Positions 25,166 to 35,670 of a stretch of DNA of 64,000 bases are shown piece after piece; the first letter of the stretch is position 1, and each line of letters begins with the position of its first letter. A program made the position numbers and the translations under genes. The notes beneath the pieces were generated by a model, which saw only the letters and a list, made by a program, of their open reading frames with translations, was not told the origin of the DNA and did no database searches. Source of the stretch: Diphasiastrum complanatum. Lineage: Eukaryota > Streptophyta > Lycopodiopsida > Lycopodiales > Lycopodiaceae. The stretch is taken from NCBI GenBank assembly GCA_029204225.1, contig CM055108.1:3198473-3262472 (forward strand), read 5' to 3'.

Positions 25166-25894
25166 GGTGGTTTCAGACTAGTGACAAGTCCCTTTGCTTG
25201 ACCCTTTCACTTGCCGCCCATTTTTTGAATCTTGGCAAGTGAGTTGATGAGCACTAAACTAGCCCCCTTTCACATTTGGATGGTAAGTATTAAATGAAGG
25301 GCCACAATTTGATTGGCCAATTTGAATCTTGACATACGATTGGTCCATTTTACTTAAAGTTTTGTGTTTTAAATAGCAAGTATATAATCTCATGTTAAAA
25401 TGTTCAAAGCTCTTTTGAGATTTGTTTTCAAGCAATCACATTTCAATTGAATATGTTTAGAATTGAAATGCATTTCTTTGAAGGGAATATCGGCTGTGAA
25501 GGGTTGGGAATACTTCAAAATGCAAGCCAGCATGCCAAGTATATAGTCTCATGTTAAAAGATTCAAGGATGCTTTGAGATTTTTTTTTCAAGCAATCATC
25601 TTTCAATTGAGAAGGTTAGAATTGAAATGCATTTCTTTGAAGGGAATATCGGTTGTGAAGGATTGGAAAGACTTCAAAATGCACGTCAACATGCCAAGCA
25701 AGGTCCCCAAGCCCAAAAAATAGGGTTTGAGTTGCCCTTATGTGGCACTGGTCCCTCCCATGTCATCTCCCACATAGTGACAAATGTCAAGTGCAAGTTA
25801 ATGAAAGGAGAAAGGCCCATTTTTTCCCCTTGGACCAATGATATCTATGATTTTAAATTTTGGACTTGCTAGGCAATGTAATGTGAAATGGACC
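25166..25894. mobile_element. Tourist-like MITE (right, about 729 bp, inverted relative to the left copy)
   Basis: Reverse complement of the left MITE over most of its length. Ends are GGTGGTTTCAGACT and TGAAATGGACC, followed by TTA (25895-25897) and preceded by TTAA. Copy 2 of the segmental duplication has CTTTATTTCGGGTCATG with no element. It is longer than its partner because about 155 bp containing TTGAAATGCATTTCTTTGAA is tandemly duplicated (about 25390-25545 and 25546-25700). Confidence 0.78.
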
Positions 25895-26201
25895 TTAGGG
25901 TCATAATTACTAACCATACAACAAGTCTTAATCATCTTAGGACTAGTCCCACTAGTGGAGTTCTCGAAAAAATCGGAAAATTATAGGAATGGAACCGGCA
26001 AGTTGTTCAGAAATCCATATCATAAAATACTTGACTCTTTTTTATACAAGCATATATATACCTTTTCATGAGTAAATTTTTTCAAAAAACTAATAAGTTC
26101 TATAAAATGCAGGTTTTTTTGAGAGTTACTCAAATGAGATTTCCCGAGCACTCCCACTAGTGTCTCTTATAAGGATAAAGTCTTGCAAACTTTAACGTAT
26201 T

Positions 26202-26336
26202 ATGGAAGGAGCCAGGCAAAAGCCATTCTGCGTGGTCAGGATTTCCAAAAAAGTTTGGGCGAGGCCCGGAGGGGCCGAGCCTAATTTTTTTGGAAAGCCG
26301 AACCGGGCAGAATGGCCTTTGCCCGGCTCCTTCCAT
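26202..26336. mobile_element. 135-bp foldback MITE
   Basis: Almost the whole element is a hairpin: ATGGAAGGAGCCAGGCAAAA at the left pairs with TTTGCCCGGCTCCTTCCAT at the right, and pairing extends inwards through GCCATTCTGC and TTTCCAAAAAA. GC-rich (GGCCCGGAGGGGCCGAGCC) in an AT-rich setting. A clean target duplication was not found. Confidence 0.7.
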
Positions 26337-27023
26337 TGCGTAATGGATACCTGAGATTTTTTCAGAAGCACATTACGAAACATAATAGGCAGGTTTGACT
26401 TTCACTGACCAACATAAATGTGCCACGTGGCAGCTATACAGAATCCGTACGGATAGTCACAGACATGCAAAAAAAAAAAAAAAAAAATCTGCCTTTAAAA
26501 CAAGGCATGCATTTTTTGCTTTTTAATTTATTTAAAAATGGGCATAATATGCAACAGGTATCATTACATACTTTGAAAGTAGCTTTCTAAATAAGTACTT
26601 GGGTCACTTCAATGAGAGTACTTAAGAGCATTAGGCCAATCTATAAGAGTCCTTCACAAAATCCAAAAGCTTTAACTCATTAAGGGTTGTTCATTGCATA
26701 AGCTTTGATGGCCATACTGCCTTAATGATTATAGTTACTAGTCATGATCCTATTACCATTTAAGAATCGTTCAAAATGAATGATCAAAATAGTATGTAAT
26801 ATACTCCTATAAAAAGATCACTACACTTCCACGGTAGCTTGCAAATAGCAATACTCTGTACTATTCAGTGCAGCAATAACTGAGAATATATTTTTCTGAA
26901 TGCATGGATCTGCATCTCATCCATGTAAGCTGCTACAGGCATATCAGATAAATCCAAGCTGTATAACTGCCGAATTTACACGGCTCGCAACATGATCAAA
27001 ATATGTAGCTACCATGTGGATAT

Positions 27024-27563
27024 TCAGCCTATGTAGATAGTAGCACGTTCTGATAAGGTGGCTGATGCATTGAATGGTCCAAAAAGATTGACAACCTCTT
27101 CCCGGAGGATTCCCCTACTAAGTATGAAATGTCCTGTTCCTCCCACGATAGAATATTCTTTGATTTTTCTGGAATTTGGACTAGCTCCTAGAATGTTGAG
27201 AGTGCTGCCGTTGTACTTTCCAGTTCGGATACTAATTGTGTAGCTCACGTAGTCAACTATTTCTTCTCTGGAGACAAAAGAATAAGTGCCTTGAGATCTT
27301 CCAAAGCTTGCAGATGTTAGAGAAGGACCCACGGTTAGCGGATCGTCGAACAAGTAGATCTGTCCACGCAAGAAATGAGCTGCTTCATTCTGAAAATCGC
27401 TAGCATTATAGCCTGTAACAGGTATGGAAGATGCATTCGGCCCATTTAAAGGCGTGTCGTGCATATACCAATGGAGCTGCACTACCTTCTTCGCTGATTC
27501 CGCCTCACCCTGCACACAGCCAGCAAAGAAGAACACCATCAAAATGGCTGTAAGGAGCTGCAT
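27024..27563 (-). CDS. dirigent-family protein
   Basis: A 179-residue secreted protein. The start chosen is MQLLTAILMVFFFAGCVQGE, a typical signal peptide. The frame stays open 21 codons further upstream (to 27626), but the TATA box at 27634-27648 would be only about 10 bp from that ATG. The mature part shows the dirigent beta-barrel motifs in order: VQLHWYMHDT; HFLRGQIYLFDDPLTVGP; SASFGRSQGTYSF; and EYSIVGGTGHFILSRG. Dirigent proteins steer stereoselective phenoxy-radical coupling (lignans, lignin) in the apoplast; the substrate here is unknown. It is single-exon, as most dirigent genes are. The C-terminus (ERATIYIG) is about 14 residues shorter than that of the paralogue at 38.2 kb. Confidence 0.88.
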   Translation of the reverse strand: MQLLTAILMVFFFAGCVQGEAESAKKVVQLHWYMHDTPLNGPNASSIPVTGYNASDFQNEAAHFLRGQIYLFDDPLTVGPSLTSASFGRSQGTYSFVSREEIVDYVSYTISIRTGKYNGSTLNILGASPNSRKIKEYSIVGGTGHFILSRGILREEVVNLFGPFNASATLSERATIYIG

Positions 27564-27633
27564 TCTGTTATATGCGTGTTGGCATGGAGCAACTATGCAA
27601 CAAATGTGCTGATCAGATCGCTCCATTGCGTGG

Positions 27634-27648
27634 TTTATATTTTATATT
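27634..27648 (-). promoter_or_regulatory. TATA box of the dirigent gene
   Basis: Minus strand reads AATATAAAATATAAACC, about 75 nt upstream of the chosen ATG at 27563. The paralogue at 38.6 kb has AATATTAAACC here, with no good TATA box. Confidence 0.5.
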
Positions 27649-28467
27649 GGCATGAGAAAATGCACGTACAAGTAAGCGTGCAAGAAAGTGTGCAAGTAAG
27701 TGCACGTACAAGTAAGTGTGCACGAAAGAGTAATCTTCGCAACTGCAGGAGTAGCTAGAACATCAAATGAACTGTAACTACACCGAAAGTCAACGTTTGG
27801 ATTGAGATAGATACATCGATTTCCCTTGTGTGAGTTAGTACTTCACAGCTGCTTTATGGAGTTGGTGATCGCGTTGCGTGGAGTTATGAGCATCCGTTGT
27901 ATAGTGTTCACACCGTGTGTGTAGGGTAGGTTTATGGTGCACTGCTCCCCTTTTTGTCCCATAAAAGTTTTGTACTTCTGACATCTTCTTTATATATATT
28001 TAAAAGAATTATTTCTTAACCCAACCTCGTTGAGGTTTCCTTCCAATTTTTTGAATTTTTTTAAACTTATCTATTTTAAAGATTTTTTTTGACTTCTACA
28101 TCAGTGCATCTTAGATCTTTTGCTGGCAAAACATTAGATATTTACATTAAAAATTGACTCAATAAACTTATGTAACCCAACTTTTATGAGGATCTACCTA
28201 GTTTACTAAAAAATAACTTCTTTCATATGAAAATGACAAACCTAAAATTTCTTGCAGTTAAAAAAAGTTGTCGCTTTTTTAAAAGCAATTTTTTTTAATT
28301 TTTACGAAATCGGTTTTTTATGAAAGATGCGGGTTCCATTCTCAAGAGATGTCAACTTTTTCGAACACTGGTCTTAAGCCTCTCATGTGTGCTTGTGGCT
28401 ATGTGTTGATGGCCACCTCGCAACCCTACCTTGTGCATGAAAATACTTAGGAGCCACATGTCAATTT

Positions 28468-28518
28468 CTTATTGGCACGGGGCCAGAGGTGCCACACCTC
28501 TGTCCCTGTGCCAATAAG
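28468..28518. repeat. 51-bp inverted repeat (hairpin)
   Basis: CTTATTGGCACGGGGCCAGAGGTG pairs with CACCTCTGTCCCTGTGCCAATAAG... in outline 21 of 24 positions match with almost no loop. A partial relative (CGCTTATTGGCACAGG) occurs at 39843 in duplication copy 2. Confidence 0.65.
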
Positions 28519-28990
28519 CGACATTGCTCTGCCATAGCTTGTTGGTCTCTGCAACAACATGCCTTGACATACCTCCAAACGCATTCACAAGTGGGAAGGT
28601 TTGAGACTCCACCTAGTTACCAGTGCCATCCCTAGCCATCCAATGCTCTTGCTACCTCAAACTTAAGCTACACTCAAAATTTCATGTGTACCTTGATTTT
28701 CATGGGCATTCCATTATAGCGCACCTATGATCACACAAAGAAGAAGTAGTTTTTAGTTTCATCAAGCAAAAAAAAAAATTCAGGGTATGCTTATGGGATA
28801 ATATTCATAGGCTGCTTGAGTGCCATGTCTCTCATTGCCCAAGCACCTCTAAGTTAAACATAATGTTATTAATATCCAAAGGCTATCTAATAACATGGGA
28901 GGCCCTCTATATAGAACACACTGTAGACCTGACCAATTTTGTCCCTACGAAGGCTTCTACCACTTCATTGACTTTTGCCATGCTAAGATG

Positions 28991-30660
28991 ATGTTCCATC
29001 TATGCCTACAAACCAGTGTTTGGTTATAATGATATGTGCCTATAATGATATGTGATAGGAATTCTAGATTGATTATTCGAATCTCTAGAATATCAGATAT
29101 GGCGGTTAAGGATTGTCTGGAAGGAAGAGCTAGTGGTATGGGACATCAGTAATTTTGAAAGGGGAATTCGAGGAGTGTAGAGATCTGATTACCAATGGTA
29201 AGTTTGACTACCTATTCGCGATATGGGAAAACTTAGATCATTGGTTAAGTAAAGGGTAGTTTGGGAAACTTTTTGAGATTTAGTCTAGACCCATTAATGG
29301 TATCTCATAATTTACAAAATCAGAGAGCCCTTAAAACTATTTCTCACTTTTGAAAAGAACCTTTACTTTTTTTAAATTTCTCATATCTGGACATCAGACA
29401 AAATTCATATGATCCTTTCGGTATGGAAACTATTGTCTAAAGGACTGTGGATAAGACTTGGAAGGCTCCAAGATGTTGATATTTTCAATTTCTTAATCCT
29501 AGATTGTCTCTTGTGCATAGATAGATTTCAAATAGATGATAATTACCACTCGTGTTGAGAATATCTAAAAAAGAAAGTTCAGGGTATAATAAAGTGAGTC
29601 TTGTTTGGAGGGCACTTACTATTGACTTTTCACGATTTTGGTATTTTCATTTGTCATCTCTCTAGCAAACTTTTATAAGAAACTGAAATTTCTTTTAAAA
29701 GGGGGGGTGAAGTGATGAGTAAAATTGTATTATAAGGACCTATCAGTTGCAAAGAATTGAGAGAAATTATCTAGGGATTGTGTTGGAACAATCTAGAACT
29801 AGAGATGGATTGAAATTGGAAATCATTATAAGTAGTTTTGATTAAGATCAGAAATCACTAATTCTAGGTTGTGAGGGATAGAAGTGAATTTGATCATTGG
29901 GATGTCTGTGTAAAATCAACCTAATCTTAGTCTATATACTAGGATCAGGGAGGGGTTGATGAGAGAAATTTGGTACAAAATTGTAAGTGGGTCGAAAAAC
30001 TCAATGTTATTTACTCACGAGAAATAGAATTCTTTTGTAGCTAAATTACAAGATTCTCAATGAGATATGAGAGTAACATATGCGGATTCTTGAGAAATCT
30101 GTCCGATGTAGATAGTTTATCTTTTCATGTTATGAATCTTGACAAGGTAGATTTAATCCTAGGTAAAAATGGTTTTATGCTAGGAATTGTCCTTAAAGAA
30201 AGATTATGTTTCACATAGTATATCTTTCTTGCATAATGGCTCTATTGTTTGTCTTAAAGGTGATGAGCCTGATCTACCTTTTGTCATTAGAGAAAATATG
30301 GGCCCAAAGAGGGCCCTATAAGAAATGCCATGTAGGAGAGAGAAAAATAACAATAAAGTTATCAAAATATCATTTTCTAACTTCTTTACGCATCTGCCCG
30401 CACTACTTTCCATGAAAATGAATGTACCTTACTTTAGTCACATCAAACTTCACTGCTGCTTAACCAAAATTAAAGTGTAATTTTTCAAAATGTCGAAATA
30501 TTTTCTCCAATAGTTGGGAACACTCAAAAAATTTTGTTAGGAGTGTCATTTCAGGAATAAAGCCTATGCCATCTCTATCTCCAAGGTCGTCGAACAAGTG
30601 TTTAGTGTTTGGCGCCATCTCCAGCTCTGTTATTATCAGTGTGTTGTTTGTTACTATACT
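28991..30660. other. unassigned AT-rich spacer
   Basis: No gene, LTR pair or RNA gene was recognised. Short ORFs at about 30.2-30.4 kb have no domain. The G run at 29701-29708 (GGGGGGG) is the only low-complexity feature of note. Confidence 0.35.
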
Positions 30661-30669
30661 ACTGTACTG

Positions 30670-32517
30670 ATGACAAAACTTTACCATCTTCATGTGGATC
30701 TGTCACCAGAATATCCTCCGCTTAGGACAAGAAATTCAAAGCAACCCAAATTGTCAACTTCTAATATGATCCGATACAGGAAGGAAAAACTAAAGCATGT
30801 AGATTTATGGTCATCAAGAACATTGTATCCTATTGATCCATATTCATTGCAACATCTAGATTTTTATTCGGTGAGTCAATTAATAATCATTATGTGTCAT
30901 GGCAAAAATGGCCTTTTGGGTTACTGTGAGAATTTGATGCTCTATGGGAATGCACATTCAATGCAAAGAATACATTATTTGGAAGAGGAATTAAGGAAAA
31001 TATCAAAGGAGTGCGAAGAAAAATCTACAAAGTTGAAAACTTGTTTGGAAAAATGATATGTTCAAAAAGGAGATCCAAACGTTGAAATCTTCTTTGCATA
31101 ATTTTACAACTAGTAATGATGAGATAAAAACTGCATTTCAATCCATGCGTATCTCATATTTGTCTCTTGTTAAAGATATGGATAGGCTCAACAAAAAGGT
31201 CAGAAACAACAAGAGAAAAAGATTGGTAACCAAGGATTATTCTGATCTATTATCCAGAGGAGGTTATCAAAAAAGACGAATCCGTGCTTTCAAGTAAGTT
31301 ATAGCTTATTTGGATATTGCTTGAACTTTTAGTTTCAATCATAGTCAGTAGCTCTGTTATTTATTAATTTCAACTTTCTATTGATTTGTTTATTGTGCTG
31401 TCGAATACTATGATTGTCCTAATCTCTACTGACAATTTTATAAACATTATGTTTGCAACGCAGATCAACATTGGTTGCTGAAGACTATTTGGCCGATGAG
31501 ATTTTCATAGAAACTCAGTAGGTTCTATTTTGACTTCTAAATCTATGAAATGAATGTTAAACAATAACAAAATGAAAAAGATTAAGGCTTCAGTTACTGA
31601 TAACATTATGAATGAAGCTGGAAAAATATTGGACACTACATTGGTTCAGGGGGCATGTGATTTTTCTACCATCAGTAGAGAAGCGTATGCAACAATGTTT
31701 AAGATGATAAAGGAGGCATTTGCACAAGTAAGTATTAAAAAGTTTCCAATCCCACAACCATTTCATCTTTAAAAAAAAGAGACATGTTAAACCAAGGTAT
31801 GCATACATTAGTTGATAGTCCATCTCATATCAATGAAGTGTATTGCTCAAAAGGAGAATGTCTAGCATATAACAATTCCAACAATTTATTTATTGGCATT
31901 AATCAGTTACTAGCATTTATCATAAATTTTTACGATATTACAAGCGAGAATGTCAATAACAAGTTGGTAGTTGTTCTCAAGTTAGATGAGTATGAAATCA
32001 TAATAGGACAAAAAATGGAGAGAGTCAATCTGACGATCATGAATGGAGCACTTTCAAATTCAGAAGACTCTAAAGACCTCAACTTCAGTGTTCAATTAGA
32101 AAATGATATTTGGTGGTTAGTAGCTTTTCAGGTATAGTAGTTCATTCACATATTCAATAGGGATAATCTAATATGGATTTTATTTGGAAAATCTTCTCTG
32201 TGTTATATTATTCTAAATCGTTTTTTTTTCTATTATAGGTGATGAAAAAAGACCATGACATTCTCTCATGGATATTTAATAGAACGTCATATCTTGCCAA
32301 CATCAAAAATCACATGGATGAAAATCCACTCAATATTCCTAGAATTGGCACTTTCAACATAGAATGGCATTTAGTAGGAGATCTGAAGACATTAAAATGT
32401 ATGTTCAATGTATCCCATGGCGCTAACTCTAAACACCCATGTTTGTACTGCATGAAGACAACAAAAGACATGACAAGGAATATAGGAATATCAAGAGATC
32501 GAAAAGATCCTAATTGA
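30670..32517 (+). CDS. unrecognised multi-exon gene, transposase-like C-terminal part
   Basis: Protein-like exons in series: about 30670-31054 and 31058-31293 (separated by a frameshift; Glu/Lys-rich coiled coil LEEELRKISKECEEKSTKLK and a basic RNNKRKRL stretch), 31464-31517, about 31581-31727, about 31770-32131 and 32239-32517. Donors GTAAGT at 31294 and 31728 and GTATAG at 32132 are good; 31293/31464 and 32131/32239 join in frame. The last exon has EWHLVGDLKTLKCMFNVSHG followed by HPCLYC. From memory, the pattern GDLK...G..S.HPC.YC recurs in uncharacterised transposon-encoded proteins of animals and plants. It ends abruptly at TGA 32515 with no C-terminal catalytic part. At least two frames must be bridged by frameshift or unseen introns, so it may be a pseudogene. 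Confidence 0.4.
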
Positions 32518-32544
32518 AAATCCGTACTACCGATTTGTCTTCAG

Positions 32545-32690
32545 AATGTGATTAGTGCACGTGGCAAATACCCACGTGACCGTCATCAATGAGTCATAAT
32601 TATTGTACAGATTGACACGTGGACCACTGAAATGATGCCACATGTCATGTGTCAGTTTTCCACACGTGTGAAACTTTTTTTATAAATACC
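32545..32690 (+). promoter_or_regulatory. G-box-rich promoter region with TATA box
   Basis: Four CACGTG-type cores within about 120 bp (GCACGTGGC, CCCACGTGACC, ACACGTGGACC, CACACGTGTG) stand upstream of TATAAATA at 32681-32688. The first histone-like ATG (33007) lies about 320 bp downstream. G-boxes bind bZIP/bHLH factors in plants. No typical histone octamer (CGCGGATC) was seen. Confidence 0.5.
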
Positions 32691-33006
32691 TCCACAGATT
32701 TTTGATTTTCTCTCGCAAATTTTCAATTTTTACATTCGAACATCGATCTTAGGTGCATCCAGTAGCCTCCTAGTATCTACCATTGCCCCCCGCGTTTGAG
32801 ACCAAGACCATGATATCTCCGATATCGCTTTCGAACGCAGAACATCACTTTTTCTTTTTTCGTTGTTTATTCTACGCTCGAAACTGATACTCAGCCTTTC
32901 AAGCTCCTTTCTTTTGCAAATTTTTTTGTGTCCTTTCTTTTGCAAATTATTTTTGGTCTTATCCTCTGCAATTTTTTTTTGTTTTCTTCTTTAATATCTA
33001 TTTATG

Positions 33007-33598
33007 ATGGCTAAGACGAAGGCCACTACTCTCTGTATAGCCCTCCCGTGCCCGTGTCCCCCCTGGTACTGGCCGTAGACATGGTAGGAAGTAGGTCTGG
33101 TTGAGAGAGATAAGAAAACTCCAGAGATCAACTGAATTGTTGATTCCCAAAGCTCCTTTCGACTAATCTGTTACAAATGTCACCCTATCACTTGGGCTAG
33201 ATGTTTGTTTTGCCATGACAGCCATGCAAGCCTTATAGAGTGCTACAGAAGAGTTCATGTCCCAGTTCTTTGAGGATTTCTGTCTTCTGGCAATGCGTGG
33301 TAAGCGTGTTACCATCATGCCTAAAGATTTAGTTATTCTCAAACGACTTCGGGACTGGTATTTAGGTCTTCATGTGGATAACGCTAGCACCTCCAGATAC
33401 CTTCCTCTGGATAGATCTGACTTGTCAACTACCTCAAGGAGGAAAAGAAAACAGACTATTCCTAAGAAAGCAGCTGAAAATACACATAGAGAATTTGATT
33501 CTCTACTTCATGATGTTGTGCATGAAATACCAACAACGGCGACTTCTATTGGGGAGATAACTACTAAATCTCTGAAGGTGTATACAATTTATCGCTGA
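33007..33598 (+). pseudogene. divergent histone H3-like pseudogene with C-terminal extension
   Basis: The start MAKTKATT resembles the H3 tail MARTK. After a +1 shift near 33038 one frame reads RARVPPGTGRRHGRK, stop (33092), VWLREIRKLQRSTELLIPKA, PF, stop (33164), GLDVCFAMTAMQAL, stop (33236), SATEEFMSQFFEDFCLLAMR and GKRVTIMPKDLVILKRL. This aligns gap-free with the H3 fold: alphaN LREIRKxQxSTELLI, alpha2, and the almost universal KRVTIMPKD loop 2. Loop 1 has canonical H3 length, so the longer loop of CENH3 is absent, although the core is strongly diverged. Instead of ending near RIRGERA it continues for about 75 residues with RRKRKQTIPKK, a basic cluster. Three stops and a frameshift inactivate it; both TAGs stand where CAG would give the H3-like Gln. 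Confidence 0.75.
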
Positions 33599-34400
33599 TA
33601 TGCATCTTTGTTGTTTTAAATCTATCATCATAGCATGAATAAATTGTATGCCATAATGATAAATATCTACAATGTGTACATCAAAAGGATGCTTTTAGTT
33701 GTGCTTGGTTCGTCCTGTACAATACAAAGCTCTTTTTCGAGTGGTACAATCTACAAGTCGATGTAAAACATTAAAAAGGTAAAATTTTGTTCATTTCTTA
33801 TTCTATTGATTCAATTTTTTGTTTCGTTAGTGTGATTGTTAGTTATTTACTCACTCATCTGGTTTGTGATGACAGTTTACTCTTGAGCCGTACAATTTTG
33901 ACGATCTATATAGATTGCAACAAGAGTTGATCAAAACATTTGTACAGAATGGCGTAATTTTTTGTGCCTGAGCTTGAGGGCACTGTCAAGAATGCTGCTC
34001 TTGCCCTAACATCCTTTCAAGTTGATGAGGATGTACAGCTCATTTTATACAATCAAAAAGACATACAAGTCCTTCCTAATACAAAGGAAGGCGAAATTAC
34101 AAGACAAGAGATTGTTGCCATCACAACTCCTAATACTAATATAGAAAATATAGATAAAGTTACTAAATAGAATTTCCATCCAAAAAAAGGAGACATAATC
34201 ATACATGTTAACAACCCATTTATGGGATTCTTAATGATATCAATAGAGATTCTTACAATCAAGTTGTGTCCATAGTACAATACTAGATTGCAATTTTTCT
34301 ACATTGGTAAAAGACAAGATTCTTGTTTTCATCTTGAGTAACAATGATAGACGTGTATTTTCTGATAGTAAATCTCAATGTTCTTCCATCAGTTGGATAG
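33599..34400 (+). other. possible further exons after the H3-like locus
   Basis: An acceptor-like GATGACAG at about 33868-33875 precedes a frame reading FTLEPYNFDDLYRLQQELIK, then (after a shift) the ORF 33964-34170 with PELEGTVKNAALALTSFQVD. They could extend the H3-like frame, whose ITTKSLK|GTGTAT end at about 33577 has a GT, or belong to a separate decayed gene. No domain recognised. Confidence 0.25.
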
Positions 34401-35670
34401 TTTTGCCAATATCTCTACATTTGATCTCGAGCTCATGTCTTTTACGTACCTGCATAAATCTAACACAAAGTATTTTACACTTTGTATAAAGATTATACGA
34501 GCAATTTTTGAAAGAAATTATACAAAAAGAATAGAGTATTTACAATTACTTACGAGTTTACCATTAAAAATGAATCTGAAGTTTGAAAGCATATCATCTT
34601 GTAGGAGCAACAGTTCATGCCTGATGTAATTTAGGCTCCAATCCTCTTCCACCTCAACACACGGTCAAAAGTGCATTATTGTCTATTATTCAAAAAAAAT
34701 TTCGCTTAGAATGTCTAGTGGCTTCCAAGTCTTGATCGAGTGGCACCCATTTATTCCTATTCTTTTTCCATCTTTGATAATGGAAGCATAAGCTCAACAT
34801 TTGCTTTTCTATTTGATAGCAAAAGCACATGGAAAACATTTTAATTCTGCATTCTATTTCTCCATCTGATTTTTTGTCCCAACCTTCATCCATAAGTTCA
34901 GATAATAAACTATTTGATAAATTTTGCATACAAATATTGTTGGAGTTTTGTGTACATTGACACTTGAAAAGAAATCCGCAAATATATTCAAAGAAATAAA
35001 CCAACTTATTTGGACTGTTTTTGAACCTGTGCTTATCTTTAATGAATTTTTATATCGTTATATAGTTTGCAACAAAATGATTCTGATACTGTAGCATTTG
35101 TCAAAACTAGGTGATGGAATTGGGACTATTTGTCCAAAATTTACATTTATATTAGGAATGTACATTGATTCATATAAGAAGATTCCACAATCAGCAAGAT
35201 CTTTTGAAGTTCTACCTCTATATTGTAGATGTCCAATATCAGACGGTGTACTACATCTAACACAGTTGCAAGAGTTCCACTTGGCTCCCATTCATTTATA
35301 TTGGATGGATATAAATCTGCAAGAGAAAAATAATCAGATTGGCAAGTTTAGTAATAGATAATAAGGAATGACAAAAAAAATCAAAGTATTATAATATGTC
35401 AATACTCATAGTTGTTTTTTTTATGATCCTGGCCGTTGAATTCTTGCGCATTTATCTTTGAATGCATATATACATGTTGGACTAAAATTTCAAAACTAGA
35501 TTTTCCTCCTGATGATGTTTTGAAATCCAAAATTCTGCCCTTCCAATAAGATCAAAATGATAGTTTTGTCCTTCTGCTTTAATGATGGATGCATCAGAAT
35601 CCAAGAATTTTTTGAATATTTTTTGGCACCTATAATCCATTGTCACCTTTCTCATTAAAGAGAGTCACAG
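34400..35670 (-). pseudogene. scattered minus-strand coding remnants, unrecognised
   Basis: Three protein-like stretches in minus order: near 35640-35480 (YRCQKIFKKFLDSD, FDLIGRAEFWISKHH), 35291-35058 (KWNSCNCVRCSTPSD, GIFLYESMYIPNINV) and 35004-34690 (YICGFLFKCQCTQNSN, CMQNLSNSLLSELMDEGWD). Cys pairs (CNCVRC, CQC) may form zinc sites. Frame changes and no clear splice sites suggest a decayed transposon gene. Family unknown. Confidence 0.25.

Larger units (their letters stand above)
24025..28990. repeat. segmental duplication, copy 1
   Basis: Colinear with 36872-39840. Anchors: GACCTTCTCAAAAGCCACTA at 24058 and 36902; AGAGTGCATGTCTWAAG at about 24270 and 37100; AATAAGATCAAGA at about 25138 and 37386; the dirigent gene at 27.0-27.6 and 38.2-38.6; ATCCAAAGGCTA at about 28875 and 39757. 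Copy 1 is longer because of insertions (two MITEs and a 135-bp hairpin). It carries the intact dirigent gene. Confidence 0.8.

Noticed and set aside
24402-25894. One large 1.5-kb palindromic foldback element
   Set aside because: The middle 210 bp is ancestral sequence found uninterrupted in the second duplication copy, so these are two separate inverted MITEs.
33007-33400. CENH3 (centromeric H3) identity
   Set aside because: Loop 1 has the canonical H3 length with no insertion, and KRVTIMPKD is kept as in ordinary H3. A divergent non-centromeric variant is the safer reading.
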